DNA of 5,792 nt from JAQCEJ01 sp046160425 (GCA_046160425.1 JBJXGP010000539.1:1-5792); one strand, 5' to 3'. Counted from the first letter of the stretch, positions 1 to 5,744 are shown. The notes: a model not told the origin generated them from the letters alone. Program-made: numbers and translations.

Positions 1-1414
1 TGGCGGTGAGATTCACGGATTCCGGGAAACTCGAATGGCTGAGCACCGTTTCAATGCGCGCTGTAGTATCATAAGTCACCAGCCCGACGTGATCGCCAAA
101 GTCTAGACCTGACAGAAAGTCGTTGAATAGCGAGGCCCCCTGCCGCATGGCCGCGACGGGATATTGCCTTCCCTTCCAGAGATCTTGCGTCTGACTGAAC
201 GAAGGTTTTTGTGTATTCCAGTAATCGATCAAGGTCAACATGCCGAACTTGCGATGATGTCCAGCATTATAAACGTCTGAGTTATATCCGGACGTATTGC
301 TGGAAGTGCCGCGGCAGTATTCGATATAATTGTCCCAACTGCCGGAGCCATACGGATACGAGACGTTGGTCAGTCCCAGACCTTTTTTCACCGACGTGTT
401 GCTGTAAAAATCAAACAATTCGCCGCTGCTGCCGTTGCTGCCTGATTTCACCCAGCATTTGGTAATCAATTTGCCGCTGTTCGATCCGCTTCCCTGAAAT
501 GTTCCGGTCTTGGCAGAACTGTTAACGGTCTGTGTATTCCCGTTCGAAAACTGCATCTTCACGCTCGTCAAATTCTTTGTCGACACGACGTAGAGTGACG
601 TCGATTTCCAGGTGACGTCGATATGCGGGATCTGTCCCGAGGCATTTTGCCCTGAGAGCGTGACCCAGTTGGGTGCGAACGCCATATTGCCGTATGTGGG
701 AGACCCCAGATCTTCCCAGATCTCGCTGATGTTGGCTTCGATGTTCGCCTGCCCCAGTTTCGAGATCGACCCCAACTCGCTGTCGTCATTCATCGAAGCC
801 GAGTAGTCGAGCACCAGCACGATATCGCGAGATTCGACATATGCGACGGCAGATGCATCCACTGTCGTGGAACTCTTGCCGAATATGCGGGCGAAGAACA
901 GCGTCAACTTAGAATCGGGCTGGCCCGGTTCAGGATTGTCCTTGCGAGCAGTCACTTTCACGACATTGTAGGGAGCGACGTCCCATTCAATCTCGAACAG
1001 CCCCGTATCGTCATTGTAGAAACGCTTGCCGAAGCGCACGTCGAGTTCAGGATCGACAAAGACGCTATTCAGTTCGGCGACGTTATGCGCCATCTGACGA
1101 GCTGCGGCCTCGGACACCGTATTGGCATCGGCGACCTGGCTGCCGTCTCCGCCGTTTTGTCCCACTGTTTCCACTGCAGAGATGATCTCTTGTGCGGCGG
1201 CGAGGGCTGCGGCATCGACGGCATTTCGCAGCTTGCTCTTGGTGAGAGAAACCACCCCCAGGTCGACTCCCAGCGCGACTATGCCCAGCGCGCCCACCAA
1301 CGCGAAGAATGCCAGGATCATGAAGGCACCGCGGCGCTTGGGCGGCCGATTCGGCGCACGCTGCGCGTCACACTTTTGCCAAAAACTCAATTGACGGATC
1401 ATACGGCTGACCAT
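1..1414 (-). CDS. TadG-like pilus-assembly protein with von Willebrand factor A domain (3' end beyond window)
   Basis: The frame is open from an ATG at 1414 to the window edge: 471 residues are visible and the C-terminus is missing. A GGGGGAGAG Shine-Dalgarno sequence just upstream supports the start. Residues 1-29 are basic. A transmembrane segment covers about 30-50, followed by the TadG-type stretch ending in VDAAALAAAQE (about 66-76). A DVRFG...PYNVVKV block (125-154) is shared with the upstream TadG paralogue. A vWA domain begins near 197 with a metal-site DxSxS motif, DYSAS at 203-207, and continues in DHVGLVTYD (441-449). About 190 Ser/Thr/Asn/Gly-rich residues separate these two parts, an unusually large insert. 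TadG proteins are membrane-anchored with the bulk outside the cytoplasm and assist Tad pilus assembly or adhesion; the exact role here is inferred. Gly29 is not followed by Glu at +5, so prepilin-peptidase processing is unlikely. The gene lies 170 bases after the third TadE-like gene. Confidence 0.88.
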   Translation of the reverse strand, partial: MVSRMIRQLSFWQKCDAQRAPNRPPKRRGAFMILAFFALVGALGIVALGVDLGVVSLTKSKLRNAVDAAALAAAQEIISAVETVGQNGGDGSQVADANTVSEAAARQMAHNVAELNSVFVDPELDVRFGKRFYNDDTGLFEIEWDVAPYNVVKVTARKDNPEPGQPDSKLTLFFARIFGKSSTTVDASAVAYVESRDIVLVLDYSASMNDDSELGSISKLGQANIEANISEIWEDLGSPTYGNMAFAPNWVTLSGQNASGQIPHIDVTWKSTSLYVVSTKNLTSVKMQFSNGNTQTVNSSAKTGTFQGSGSNSGKLITKCWVKSGSNGSSGELFDFYSNTSVKKGLGLTNVSYPYGSGSWDNYIEYCRGTSSNTSGYNSDVYNAGHHRKFGMLTLIDYWNTQKPSFSQTQDLWKGRQYPVAAMRQGASLFNDFLSGLDFGDHVGLVTYDTTARIETVLSHSSFPESVNLTA

Positions 1415-1535
1415 TTTCACTCTCCCCCTGCTGTTTTCAATCTCTTGTAATCACTCTTCGCTGCATGCCACCACTTGAAGCAATATTATCGTTTTAATTT
1501 AATCGGGTTCTGGTACGTCATCGGATCTGATGCGC

Positions 1536-1567
1536 CGGTCAACAATCGGAAGTTCGATCCGTGACCG
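1536..1567 (-). repeat. Interrupted inverted repeat after the third TadE gene
   Basis: CGGTCA and TGACCG are exact inverted repeats with 20 bases between them. An inner CGGA/TCCG pair could extend the stem across an asymmetric bulge. It begins 17 bases beyond the TadE stop codon, within the 170-base gap before the vWA-TadG gene. There is no T-run. The rest of the gap is AT-rich near 1480-1502 and shows no gene. Confidence 0.25.
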
Positions 1568-1584
1568 TAGATTCAGATCGTCGT

Positions 1585-2118
1585 CTACTGCACCATACTG
1601 GCGTTACCGGCTCGAAATACGATCGACATGCTGACGTCGCGTCCCGACATAAAATGGGACGGATACAGGCTGACCTGATCGAATGGTATCGTCGCCGTGA
1701 TGCGGAACAGCCTCAGTCGATTGTCGGGATCAGAGAGGTTGAAGACGTCTCCTTCATCCTCACCTTGAGCGGAAGTGATGGTGATCGCGATGTCGTCGCC
1801 GGGCAAACCTCCGGCGACCAGAAAATTGCGAATGTCGTTGATGACCTTGTCATTGGTCGACTGACTGGCATCGACCACGCCGTCCCAATCCATGCAGCCA
1901 AGTCGGCCTCCCTCGCGAATCGCCGACGACAGCAGATTGCTGGTATCCAGCGCATTTCCCGTTTCGATCGTTCCCAAAAGCAGGATGACAAACACGGGAG
2001 CGATGACGGCAAATTCGACCATCGCTGCCCCGCGCCGATTGACCGCTTGCCGCAAGCGCGAGGCAACGATTGATGATTCCCCGGCGGGTGCCGGCGATTG
2101 CGATCGACGACGTAACAT
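1585..2118 (-). CDS. TadE-like pseudopilin (third of three)
   Basis: The gene encodes 177 residues. The ATG is preceded by AAGGAG with an 8-base spacer, the best Shine-Dalgarno match among the three TadE genes. The N-terminus is a 30-residue basic leader ending in RRG, then AAMVEFAVIAPVF. Cleavage after Gly30 would place Glu35 at +5, the type IV prepilin/pseudopilin signature cut by TadV-type peptidases. One hydrophobic segment (about 33-53) is followed by an amphipathic stretch with the family-typical IREGGR (about 67-72) and an acidic, beta-prone periplasmic domain. Its leader is longer than those of the two upstream paralogues, and it lacks their MRHE C-terminus, ending instead in ASMVQ. 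TadE-type pseudopilins help assemble or prime the Flp pilus. The gene follows the second TadE gene by 75 bases and precedes the vWA-TadG gene. Confidence 0.9.
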   Translation of the reverse strand: MLRRRSQSPAPAGESSIVASRLRQAVNRRGAAMVEFAVIAPVFVILLLGTIETGNALDTSNLLSSAIREGGRLGCMDWDGVVDASQSTNDKVINDIRNFLVAGGLPGDDIAITITSAQGEDEGDVFNLSDPDNRLRLFRITATIPFDQVSLYPSHFMSGRDVSMSIVFRAGNASMVQ

Positions 2119-2193
2119 GTGAACTACTCCTTAAACCATCGAAACCCGGATGTTGAAATGCTGGTACGAATGGACCTCGAACCCATCTGGTCT

Positions 2194-2673
2194 CTATTCA
2201 TGCCGCATGACCGATTGCCCCGTCACCCTCAGATTGGCCACCCACATCGGGGGGAACAAGGCGACGTTGTGGTAATCGACTTCCGCACGAATGAGAAACA
2301 GTTGCCGTGACTCGGCTGCTGCCAGATCGATATTGGATAATCCCGCATAGTCGATTCCAGTTGCATCGACTTCCGGATCGTCAAAGACACTCGCGTCCTT
2401 CACTAGCACCGTGACATGCGATGTATCGAGCGCGGCGCCGATAATTTCATTCACCCGCTGCTGAACCTGCGCCGTGCTGGCTCCGTCGACCGTTCCTTGC
2501 CTGGCGGCTTCGGTGGTCGCCGCCTTAAGCAGATTCTGCACCATAAAGAAGTGAGCGAATTCGAAAAGTGTAAACAGGAACATGACGAATACCGGAAGCA
2601 CGCAAGCCATTTCGACGAGTGCCGCGCCGGATCGCCGTCGACTGATTTTGGGTTGCGATGAGTATTTTTTCAC
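2194..2673 (-). CDS. TadE-like pseudopilin (second of three), GTG start
   Basis: The gene encodes 159 residues and starts at GTG (2673-2671). An AGGA Shine-Dalgarno core lies 9 bases upstream. The resulting MKK N-terminus matches the MKK start of the first TadE paralogue, which supports this choice. The leader of 16 residues ends in RRRSG and is followed by AALVEMACVLPVFVMF. Cleavage after Gly16 puts Glu21 at +5, as in pseudopilins. A single hydrophobic helix spans about 17-45, followed by LLKAATTEAARQG, the TadE-family region after the helix. The remainder is a predicted extracytoplasmic domain, acidic in the middle (DDPEVDATGIDY). The protein ends in MRHE, as does the first TadE paralogue, so the two are probably products of a duplication. 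A 279-base gap lies upstream, so a separate promoter is possible. Confidence 0.9.
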   Translation of the reverse strand: MKKYSSQPKISRRRSGAALVEMACVLPVFVMFLFTLFEFAHFFMVQNLLKAATTEAARQGTVDGASTAQVQQRVNEIIGAALDTSHVTVLVKDASVFDDPEVDATGIDYAGLSNIDLAAAESRQLFLIRAEVDYHNVALFPPMWVANLRVTGQSVMRHE

Positions 2674-2952
2674 GGCAACGTTTCCTGTTCTGTCGTCGCG
2701 GAATTGAATGAAGCCTGCGCTCGAAGATTATCACAATCGTTATTGCGGGCTTACTATTGGAACTGGAGTTCATTCGGAGATAGGCGGAAATGCATCGGCT
2801 ACTCGTTAAGTTCGCCCATGATGACGTCCGGTCTATCTCTCCATTGAAAACATAGGTCACAAATTGAGGGAATTTCAGCGATTCTGGAAAAAATCAGCCA
2901 ATACCAAGAAAAATCTCAAGTTGAGGGCATACCCGATAAACGGCGGCACGGT
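2674..2952 (-). other. Long intergenic gap between the first and second TadE genes
   Basis: This is the longest noncoding stretch between genes in the window (279 bases). No convincing gene is seen in it. A frame starting at 2860 runs into the second TadE gene out of phase and has no ribosome site. It contains an extended -10-like TTGTGATAATC near 2727-2735, about 55 bases before the GTG start, without a good -35. A separate promoter for the downstream genes is plausible but unproved. Confidence 0.4.
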
Positions 2953-2965
2953 TCATTCGTGCCGC
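2943..2965 (-). terminator. GC-rich hairpin across the stop codon of the first TadE gene (possible attenuator)
   Basis: GCGGCACG and CGTGCCGC form a perfect 8-bp stem with a 7-base loop. The TGA stop codon at 2953-2955 falls in the loop. On the minus strand the stem is followed by CCGTTTATC, a short and weak T tract. It may act as a partial intrinsic terminator sensitive to translation, because a terminating ribosome would cover it. The 279-base gap downstream fits a transcript boundary. Confidence 0.45.
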
Positions 2966-3417
2966 ATCGTGGCGCTGCCGATGATGGTTTTTCCCGTCAG
3001 GTAGTTTCCCCCCGTAAAACTCACGCTGTTAAACGGAATGCCAACCTGCACATTGATCTGATCGCGCACATTGGCATCGGCCACCTGATTGCTCGGGTTG
3101 GGATTTCCCGTAGCCGGAGTAATCGAAATCGTAATGGCGACGTCGCCCGCAGACACGTTGGCCGAGCCGGTCAGGAAAGTGCGAATCGTCTCTTCGACTT
3201 CGGTATTCGTCGTGCCATCCAGCGAGGCCAGACGGACCCCCTCCCTGGCTGCGTTCGTGACCAGTTGCGAGACCATCAACGCCCGGCCGAACTCGATGAT
3301 GCCGAGCGCCAGCATCACAAAAATCGGCAGCACGAGCGCCAATTCCACCAATGCAGCGCCGCTCCGATTGAGACGAGCGAACGGGGAGTTATGTAAGCGT
3401 GTACGTGATTTTTTCAT
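2953..3417 (-). CDS. TadE-like pseudopilin (first of three)
   Basis: The gene encodes 154 residues from an ATG with AAGGT about 8 bases upstream, a modest Shine-Dalgarno sequence. A basic 20-residue leader ends in RSG, then AALVELALVLPIFVML. Gly20 with Glu25 at +5 fits processing by a TadV-like prepilin peptidase. The hydrophobic helix (about 22-44) runs into EFGRALMVSQLVTNAAREG, a typical TadE-family sequence. The C-terminal domain is short and beta-prone (VAITISITP; INVQVGIPF) and ends in MRHE. Length and layout are normal for TadE-like proteins. The gene sits 55 bases downstream of the vWA-less TadG gene, which suggests co-transcription. Its stop codon lies in the loop of an 8-base-pair inverted repeat (2943-2965), which may end or attenuate the transcript here. 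Confidence 0.92.
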   Translation of the reverse strand: MKKSRTRLHNSPFARLNRSGAALVELALVLPIFVMLALGIIEFGRALMVSQLVTNAAREGVRLASLDGTTNTEVEETIRTFLTGSANVSAGDVAITISITPATGNPNPSNQVADANVRDQINVQVGIPFNSVSFTGGNYLTGKTIIGSATMRHE

Positions 3418-3446
3418 GGAGGCTTACCTTCAGTTCTCAATCTCCG

Positions 3447-3476
3447 ATTCGACGTGCAACACATCAATCCTGTCAA
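3447..3476 (-). promoter_or_regulatory. Possible internal promoter overlapping the TadG stop codon
   Basis: A consensus -35 box TTGACA (3471-3476) overlaps the TGA stop of the vWA-less TadG gene. After 18 bases comes TCGAAT (3447-3452), a 4 of 6 match to the -10 box that lacks the important second-position A. It would start a transcript with a short leader for the first TadE gene. It is weak evidence, and planctomycete promoters are poorly defined. Confidence 0.22.
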
Positions 3477-4684
3477 CGAATGCTCCGAGGCTTGGTAAAA
3501 ATAAATGCGTCTTCCACGGTCGTCGTGGCACCGTCGTAGATCACGCTGGAATCGACATAAGGCGCCGGCTGAATAACGACCTGCTTGGGATTGCCCGTCA
3601 GCTTGACATACATGATGCGAATCCCCACAAATTGCACGACCTGATAATTGGCGTTATTGCCGTTACCGATCGGCGTATCGATGAACAACGGAATGGCGCG
3701 CGGCTGCCCCTTGATCGCGTCGAGTTGCGCCTTGAATCCCGCACTGATCCCGGTATCGCCGTTGATCGTCAGCGGATTTGCATACGAGGGACTCAATTGC
3801 CCCCCGAAATACGACAGATCACTCTCGTTCAAGCCGTACAGAATCTGACGCTTGATGTCGTTCGTGCTGTTTCCGGACGACCCGAAATCGACGGTCCCTC
3901 GATTACCGGGCGGCAACGCGACATTGCCGTGCGGATAGAAATTTTCCTCGAACACGCCATCCGCTCCGCTGGAGACCGCACCCGTCGCCGGATTGTACGT
4001 GTAGAGGTCGGTGAATTCCGTGCTGTGACCCGCCAGATTATCCGCTACGAGCCGATTCCACGTATCGACATCCAAAGCAAACGGAAGAACTCCGATCGTG
4101 CGCCCCGTTCCGCTCGCGAGGCGAAATCCGGAACCCGGCACGATCGCCGTTATTGTCGTGGCTGAAAGATTGGCCGTGTCGTGTCCGATGATCGGGCCGA
4201 AGAATAAGGGGAGCGGTCCATCCAGACTTCCGCCCGCTTCGTGGCGCAATGCCGAGACCTCGACCATATTGTAAGGGGCAACTCCCCACGATTTGACCCA
4301 CGCACCGGCGTCGCTGTCCCAGTAGACCTGTCCCAGGCGAACGTCGCGACTCGCGCTGACGTAGGTCGATTCCAAATCGCCCGAGGCATGCAGCGCTGCG
4401 ACGTCGACGGCCGCCTGCTTCGCCAACTGCTCGACCTCGCTCGTTGTTTTCTCAGGGGCCGGCCCAAGACCTTGCGGCAACTCAAGCGCCGCGGCCAGCG
4501 AACCGGCATCGGCGGCGGTTTCCAGTTCGGCTTCGGTGACCATGATCACGCCGACGTCGACGGTAAACGACGTGAACGCGAACATCGCCACCAACATGGC
4601 CGCCGACAGAACGAGAATGCTTCCTTTGCGTGGAGTGCTCCATCGCGATACTTTTCGTCGACATCGAAGGATGATATTTTTCAT
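3473..4684 (-). CDS. TadG-like pilus-assembly protein without a vWA domain
   Basis: The gene encodes 403 residues. The ATG is preceded by GAGGTG with an 8-base spacer. The N-terminus is basic, with a transmembrane helix at about 22-42. VDVGVIMVTEAELETAADAG (42-61) is the classic TadG/Tad N-terminal domain. Residues 114-143 (DVRLGQVYW through PYNMVEV) and 156-169 (GPLPLFFGPIIGHD) align with the N-terminal half of the vWA-bearing TadG at the other end of the cluster. After about residue 195 the two differ. Here the C-terminus begins VLPFALD (199-205) and contains GNRGTVDFG, later IPLFIDTP and a late FVGIRIMYVKLTG strand. From memory this resembles the C-terminal domain of non-vWA TadG-like proteins in several phyla. 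No metal-site motif is present. The domain is predicted to lie outside the cytoplasm. Gly21 has Leu, not Glu, at +5, so pseudopilin processing is not expected. Confidence 0.87.
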   Translation of the reverse strand: MKNIILRCRRKVSRWSTPRKGSILVLSAAMLVAMFAFTSFTVDVGVIMVTEAELETAADAGSLAAALELPQGLGPAPEKTTSEVEQLAKQAAVDVAALHASGDLESTYVSASRDVRLGQVYWDSDAGAWVKSWGVAPYNMVEVSALRHEAGGSLDGPLPLFFGPIIGHDTANLSATTITAIVPGSGFRLASGTGRTIGVLPFALDVDTWNRLVADNLAGHSTEFTDLYTYNPATGAVSSGADGVFEENFYPHGNVALPPGNRGTVDFGSSGNSTNDIKRQILYGLNESDLSYFGGQLSPSYANPLTINGDTGISAGFKAQLDAIKGQPRAIPLFIDTPIGNGNNANYQVVQFVGIRIMYVKLTGNPKQVVIQPAPYVDSSVIYDGATTTVEDAFIFTKPRSIR

Positions 4685-4757
4685 AGTTATTACACCTCAA
4701 GAGACCATCATAGAATTGATCGGTCGTATTTGTTACGGTTGAGAATCGACATACGAT

Positions 4758-4776
4758 TGCGGTCGTTGTGACCGCA
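4758..4776 (-). repeat. Inverted repeat, 7-bp stem with 5-base loop
   Basis: TGCGGTC and GACCGCA are perfect inverted repeats around a 5-base spacer. The element lies 52 bases beyond the stop codon of the exported-protein gene and before the TadG gene. No T-run follows on the minus strand, so it is not a standard intrinsic terminator. It could still be a pause site, an RNA 3'-end stabiliser or an operator. Confidence 0.5.
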
Positions 4777-4786
4777 TGCACGTGCA
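4777..4786. repeat. 10-bp perfect palindrome TGCACGTGCA
   Basis: This palindrome directly abuts the 4758-4776 inverted repeat, with another inverted repeat 1 base further on. A gapless palindrome cannot fold into a full hairpin, so a dimeric DNA-binding site is the more natural reading, though chance is possible. Confidence 0.35.
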
Positions 4787-4787
4787 G

Positions 4788-4811
4788 CCTCGGAAACATG
4801 TCTCGCCGAGG
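4788..4811 (-). repeat. Inverted repeat, 6-bp stem with 12-base loop
   Basis: CCTCGG and CCGAGG enclose 12 bases that include the palindrome ACATGT. A 10-base direct repeat, CATGTCTCGC, occurs at 4797-4806 and 4814-4823, the first copy partly inside this loop. The element begins 17 bases after the stop codon of the exported-protein gene. Terminator, attenuator and processing site are all possible. Confidence 0.4.
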
Positions 4812-4828
4812 AGCATGTCTCGCAGCCG

Positions 4829-5521
4829 CTATTCTTCGTCGCTCAAGATATGCACCATGCGATCGGTATAGTCAACGTCGACCAGTTGATTGTCGTGCGT
4901 GTAATAGCGGACTCGCAGAATGCCGAATCTCTGCACCCGATGTTTCGCAAAAGCGATGCGCGAATTGGCCACCGAAACTTCGGGATCGTATTGCGAAAGA
5001 CTCGTCTGCGTCGTCGTGGTGCCGACCTTCAGATAACCGTAGTTACCGAACGACGACCACGTGGTCGAATAACCGTTGCGGACTTCGAAGTCGATGTTTC
5101 CTTCTTGTAATTCCATGCGCATGGTGTAGTAAATCGTTTCATCTTCAAAAGAGAGAGACGCTGTTTTTGGCGACCAGCGATTTTCAAGATTGGTGTCGTT
5201 GCTCCATAGCTGCAAGCCCATCCCTCCGGCGGCATATTCCGGAAGCGTGCGGTGATTCAGCTCGAAGATTGCATGGACGTCAGCCAGTTCATCCGTCGAT
5301 GACATCGACGTGATGATCTGTGGCGAGCTGAGCTCTTCTTCCGGATTCGACACTTCGACGACCCAATCCTCTTCAATCCGCACGATTGAAGGTTCGTCGG
5401 CGAAAACAGAGTTGGTCCACACGCAGATCGCGCCGACGACGACGGCGACAATGCACCATCGAGTCGTGCGCGGCGAATTGGAACCCAGACAGGCGCGGTC
5501 GGCAGTTTTCAGTTCACTCAT
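4829..5521 (-). CDS. Exported protein of unknown function, first gene under the c-di-GMP riboswitch
   Basis: The protein has 230 residues if started at the ATG at 5521, which has GGGAGGGG 7 bases upstream. A longer in-frame start at 5593 would lie inside the riboswitch and is rejected. A signal peptide is clear: basic residues to Arg21, a hydrophobic core at about 22-36, and a VFA/DEP cleavage site after Ala41. The mature part is acidic at its start (RIEEDWVVEV, NPEEEL). It then has FELNHRTLPEY with GGMGLQLW, and later an FEVRNGYSTTW stretch and a short Thr-rich segment (about 183-186). It ends in acidic residues. The composition suggests a soluble, mainly beta-strand envelope protein with no catalytic motif I recognise. 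From memory, similar proteins with an EDW start and an FELNHR motif occur in planctomycetes, often near TadE genes, with no assigned function. Its position suggests an accessory role in the Tad-like system. Confidence 0.85.
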   Translation of the reverse strand: MSELKTADRACLGSNSPRTTRWCIVAVVVGAICVWTNSVFADEPSIVRIEEDWVVEVSNPEEELSSPQIITSMSSTDELADVHAIFELNHRTLPEYAAGGMGLQLWSNDTNLENRWSPKTASLSFEDETIYYTMRMELQEGNIDFEVRNGYSTTWSSFGNYGYLKVGTTTTQTSLSQYDPEVSVANSRIAFAKHRVQRFGILRVRYYTHDNQLVDVDYTDRMVHILSDEE

Positions 5522-5528
5522 AGTCGTA

Positions 5529-5536
5529 CCCCTCCC
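5529..5536 (-). promoter_or_regulatory. Strong Shine-Dalgarno sequence of the riboswitch-controlled gene
   Basis: GGGAGGGG ends 7 bases before the ATG at 5521 and fixes that start over the upstream in-frame ATG at 5593. It begins 17 bases after the 3' end of the aptamer and follows a run of seven A residues. No U-run terminator lies between aptamer and gene, so control of ribosome access is the most likely output. A CTCCTCC segment at 5648-5654, just 5' of the aptamer, could pair with it over 7 positions. Confidence 0.75.
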
Positions 5537-5552
5537 TTTTTTTGAGACAACT

Positions 5553-5637
5553 ACCATTCGGCAACCTGGCGATCTCCCCCTACGGAGACCCATGGTTTTG
5601 CGTCCCGGCCTCGCGACCGGTTTGCCTTTATCGTGGT
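5553..5637 (-). promoter_or_regulatory. Cyclic-di-GMP-I (GEMM-I) riboswitch aptamer
   Basis: Read on the minus strand, the hallmark conserved blocks occur in the right order: CACGATAAAGGCAAACC, GGGACGCAAAACC (5594-5606) and GCCAGGTTGCCGA (5558-5570). Between the first two is a 6-bp stem (5615-5620 with 5605-5610, one G-U pair) capped by a GCGA tetraloop of the GNRA class, as required for docking. Between the last two is a second stem (5584-5589 with 5572-5577). A closing P1 helix of ACCA with TGGT joins 5634-5637 to 5553-5556. By alignment from memory to the Vibrio cholerae Vc2 aptamer, the ligand-contacting G20 equivalent is G (base 5626). The A47 and C92 equivalents are also kept. This favours c-di-GMP over the cGAMP-responsive A20 variant. 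It lies in the leader of the exported-protein gene. Confidence 0.93.
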
Positions 5638-5647
5638 CACCTCTGAC

Positions 5648-5654
5648 GGAGGAG
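5648..5654 (-). promoter_or_regulatory. Candidate anti-Shine-Dalgarno segment of the riboswitch leader
   Basis: The minus strand reads CTCCTCC here, 10 bases 5' of the P1 helix. It can pair with GGGAGGGG at 5529-5536 over 7 consecutive positions with one G-U pair. When P1 forms, the two segments would be brought close on the same side of the aptamer. This is an inference from complementarity only. Confidence 0.35.
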
Positions 5655-5744
5655 CCACAACATTCATTTGCAGATACGTTTGGAATTCACACGGTCATCG
5701 ATGCAGCCGAATGAATCCAAAGTTCTCTGCAGAAATGCGTACCG

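Noticed and set aside
1561..2073. A 170-codon plus-strand frame opposite the third TadE gene.
   Set aside because: The minus-strand frame has the TadE helix, the cleavage site and a good ribosome site. The plus-strand frame has none of these.
2525..2860. A 111-codon minus-strand frame covering part of the long gap and the start of the second TadE gene.
   Set aside because: It overlaps the clear TadE frame out of phase, lacks a Shine-Dalgarno sequence, and has no family resemblance.
3089..4165. A 358-codon open frame on the plus strand.
   Set aside because: It lies antisense across the TadE and TadG genes, has no recognisable domain or hydrophobic pattern, and spans an intergenic gap. It is a mirror of the minus-strand codon usage.
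4707..4736. A promoter-like pair, GTAACA and TATGAT with an 18-base spacer, before the vWA-less TadG gene.
   Set aside because: The -10 box is good (5 of 6), but the -35 is weak and the start would fall almost on the Shine-Dalgarno sequence, leaving a leader of about 16 bases.
5537..5543. A run of seven T on the plus strand as part of a terminator.
   Set aside because: It is A-rich on the transcribed RNA of this gene set, and no GC-rich hairpin precedes it on the plus strand other than the riboswitch stems in reverse.
5522..5593. A 24-residue N-terminal extension of the exported protein, with an in-frame ATG at 5593.
   Set aside because: It starts within the riboswitch aptamer, has no ribosome site, and would bury the signal peptide behind a long arginine-rich stretch. 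The ATG at 5521 has a strong Shine-Dalgarno sequence.
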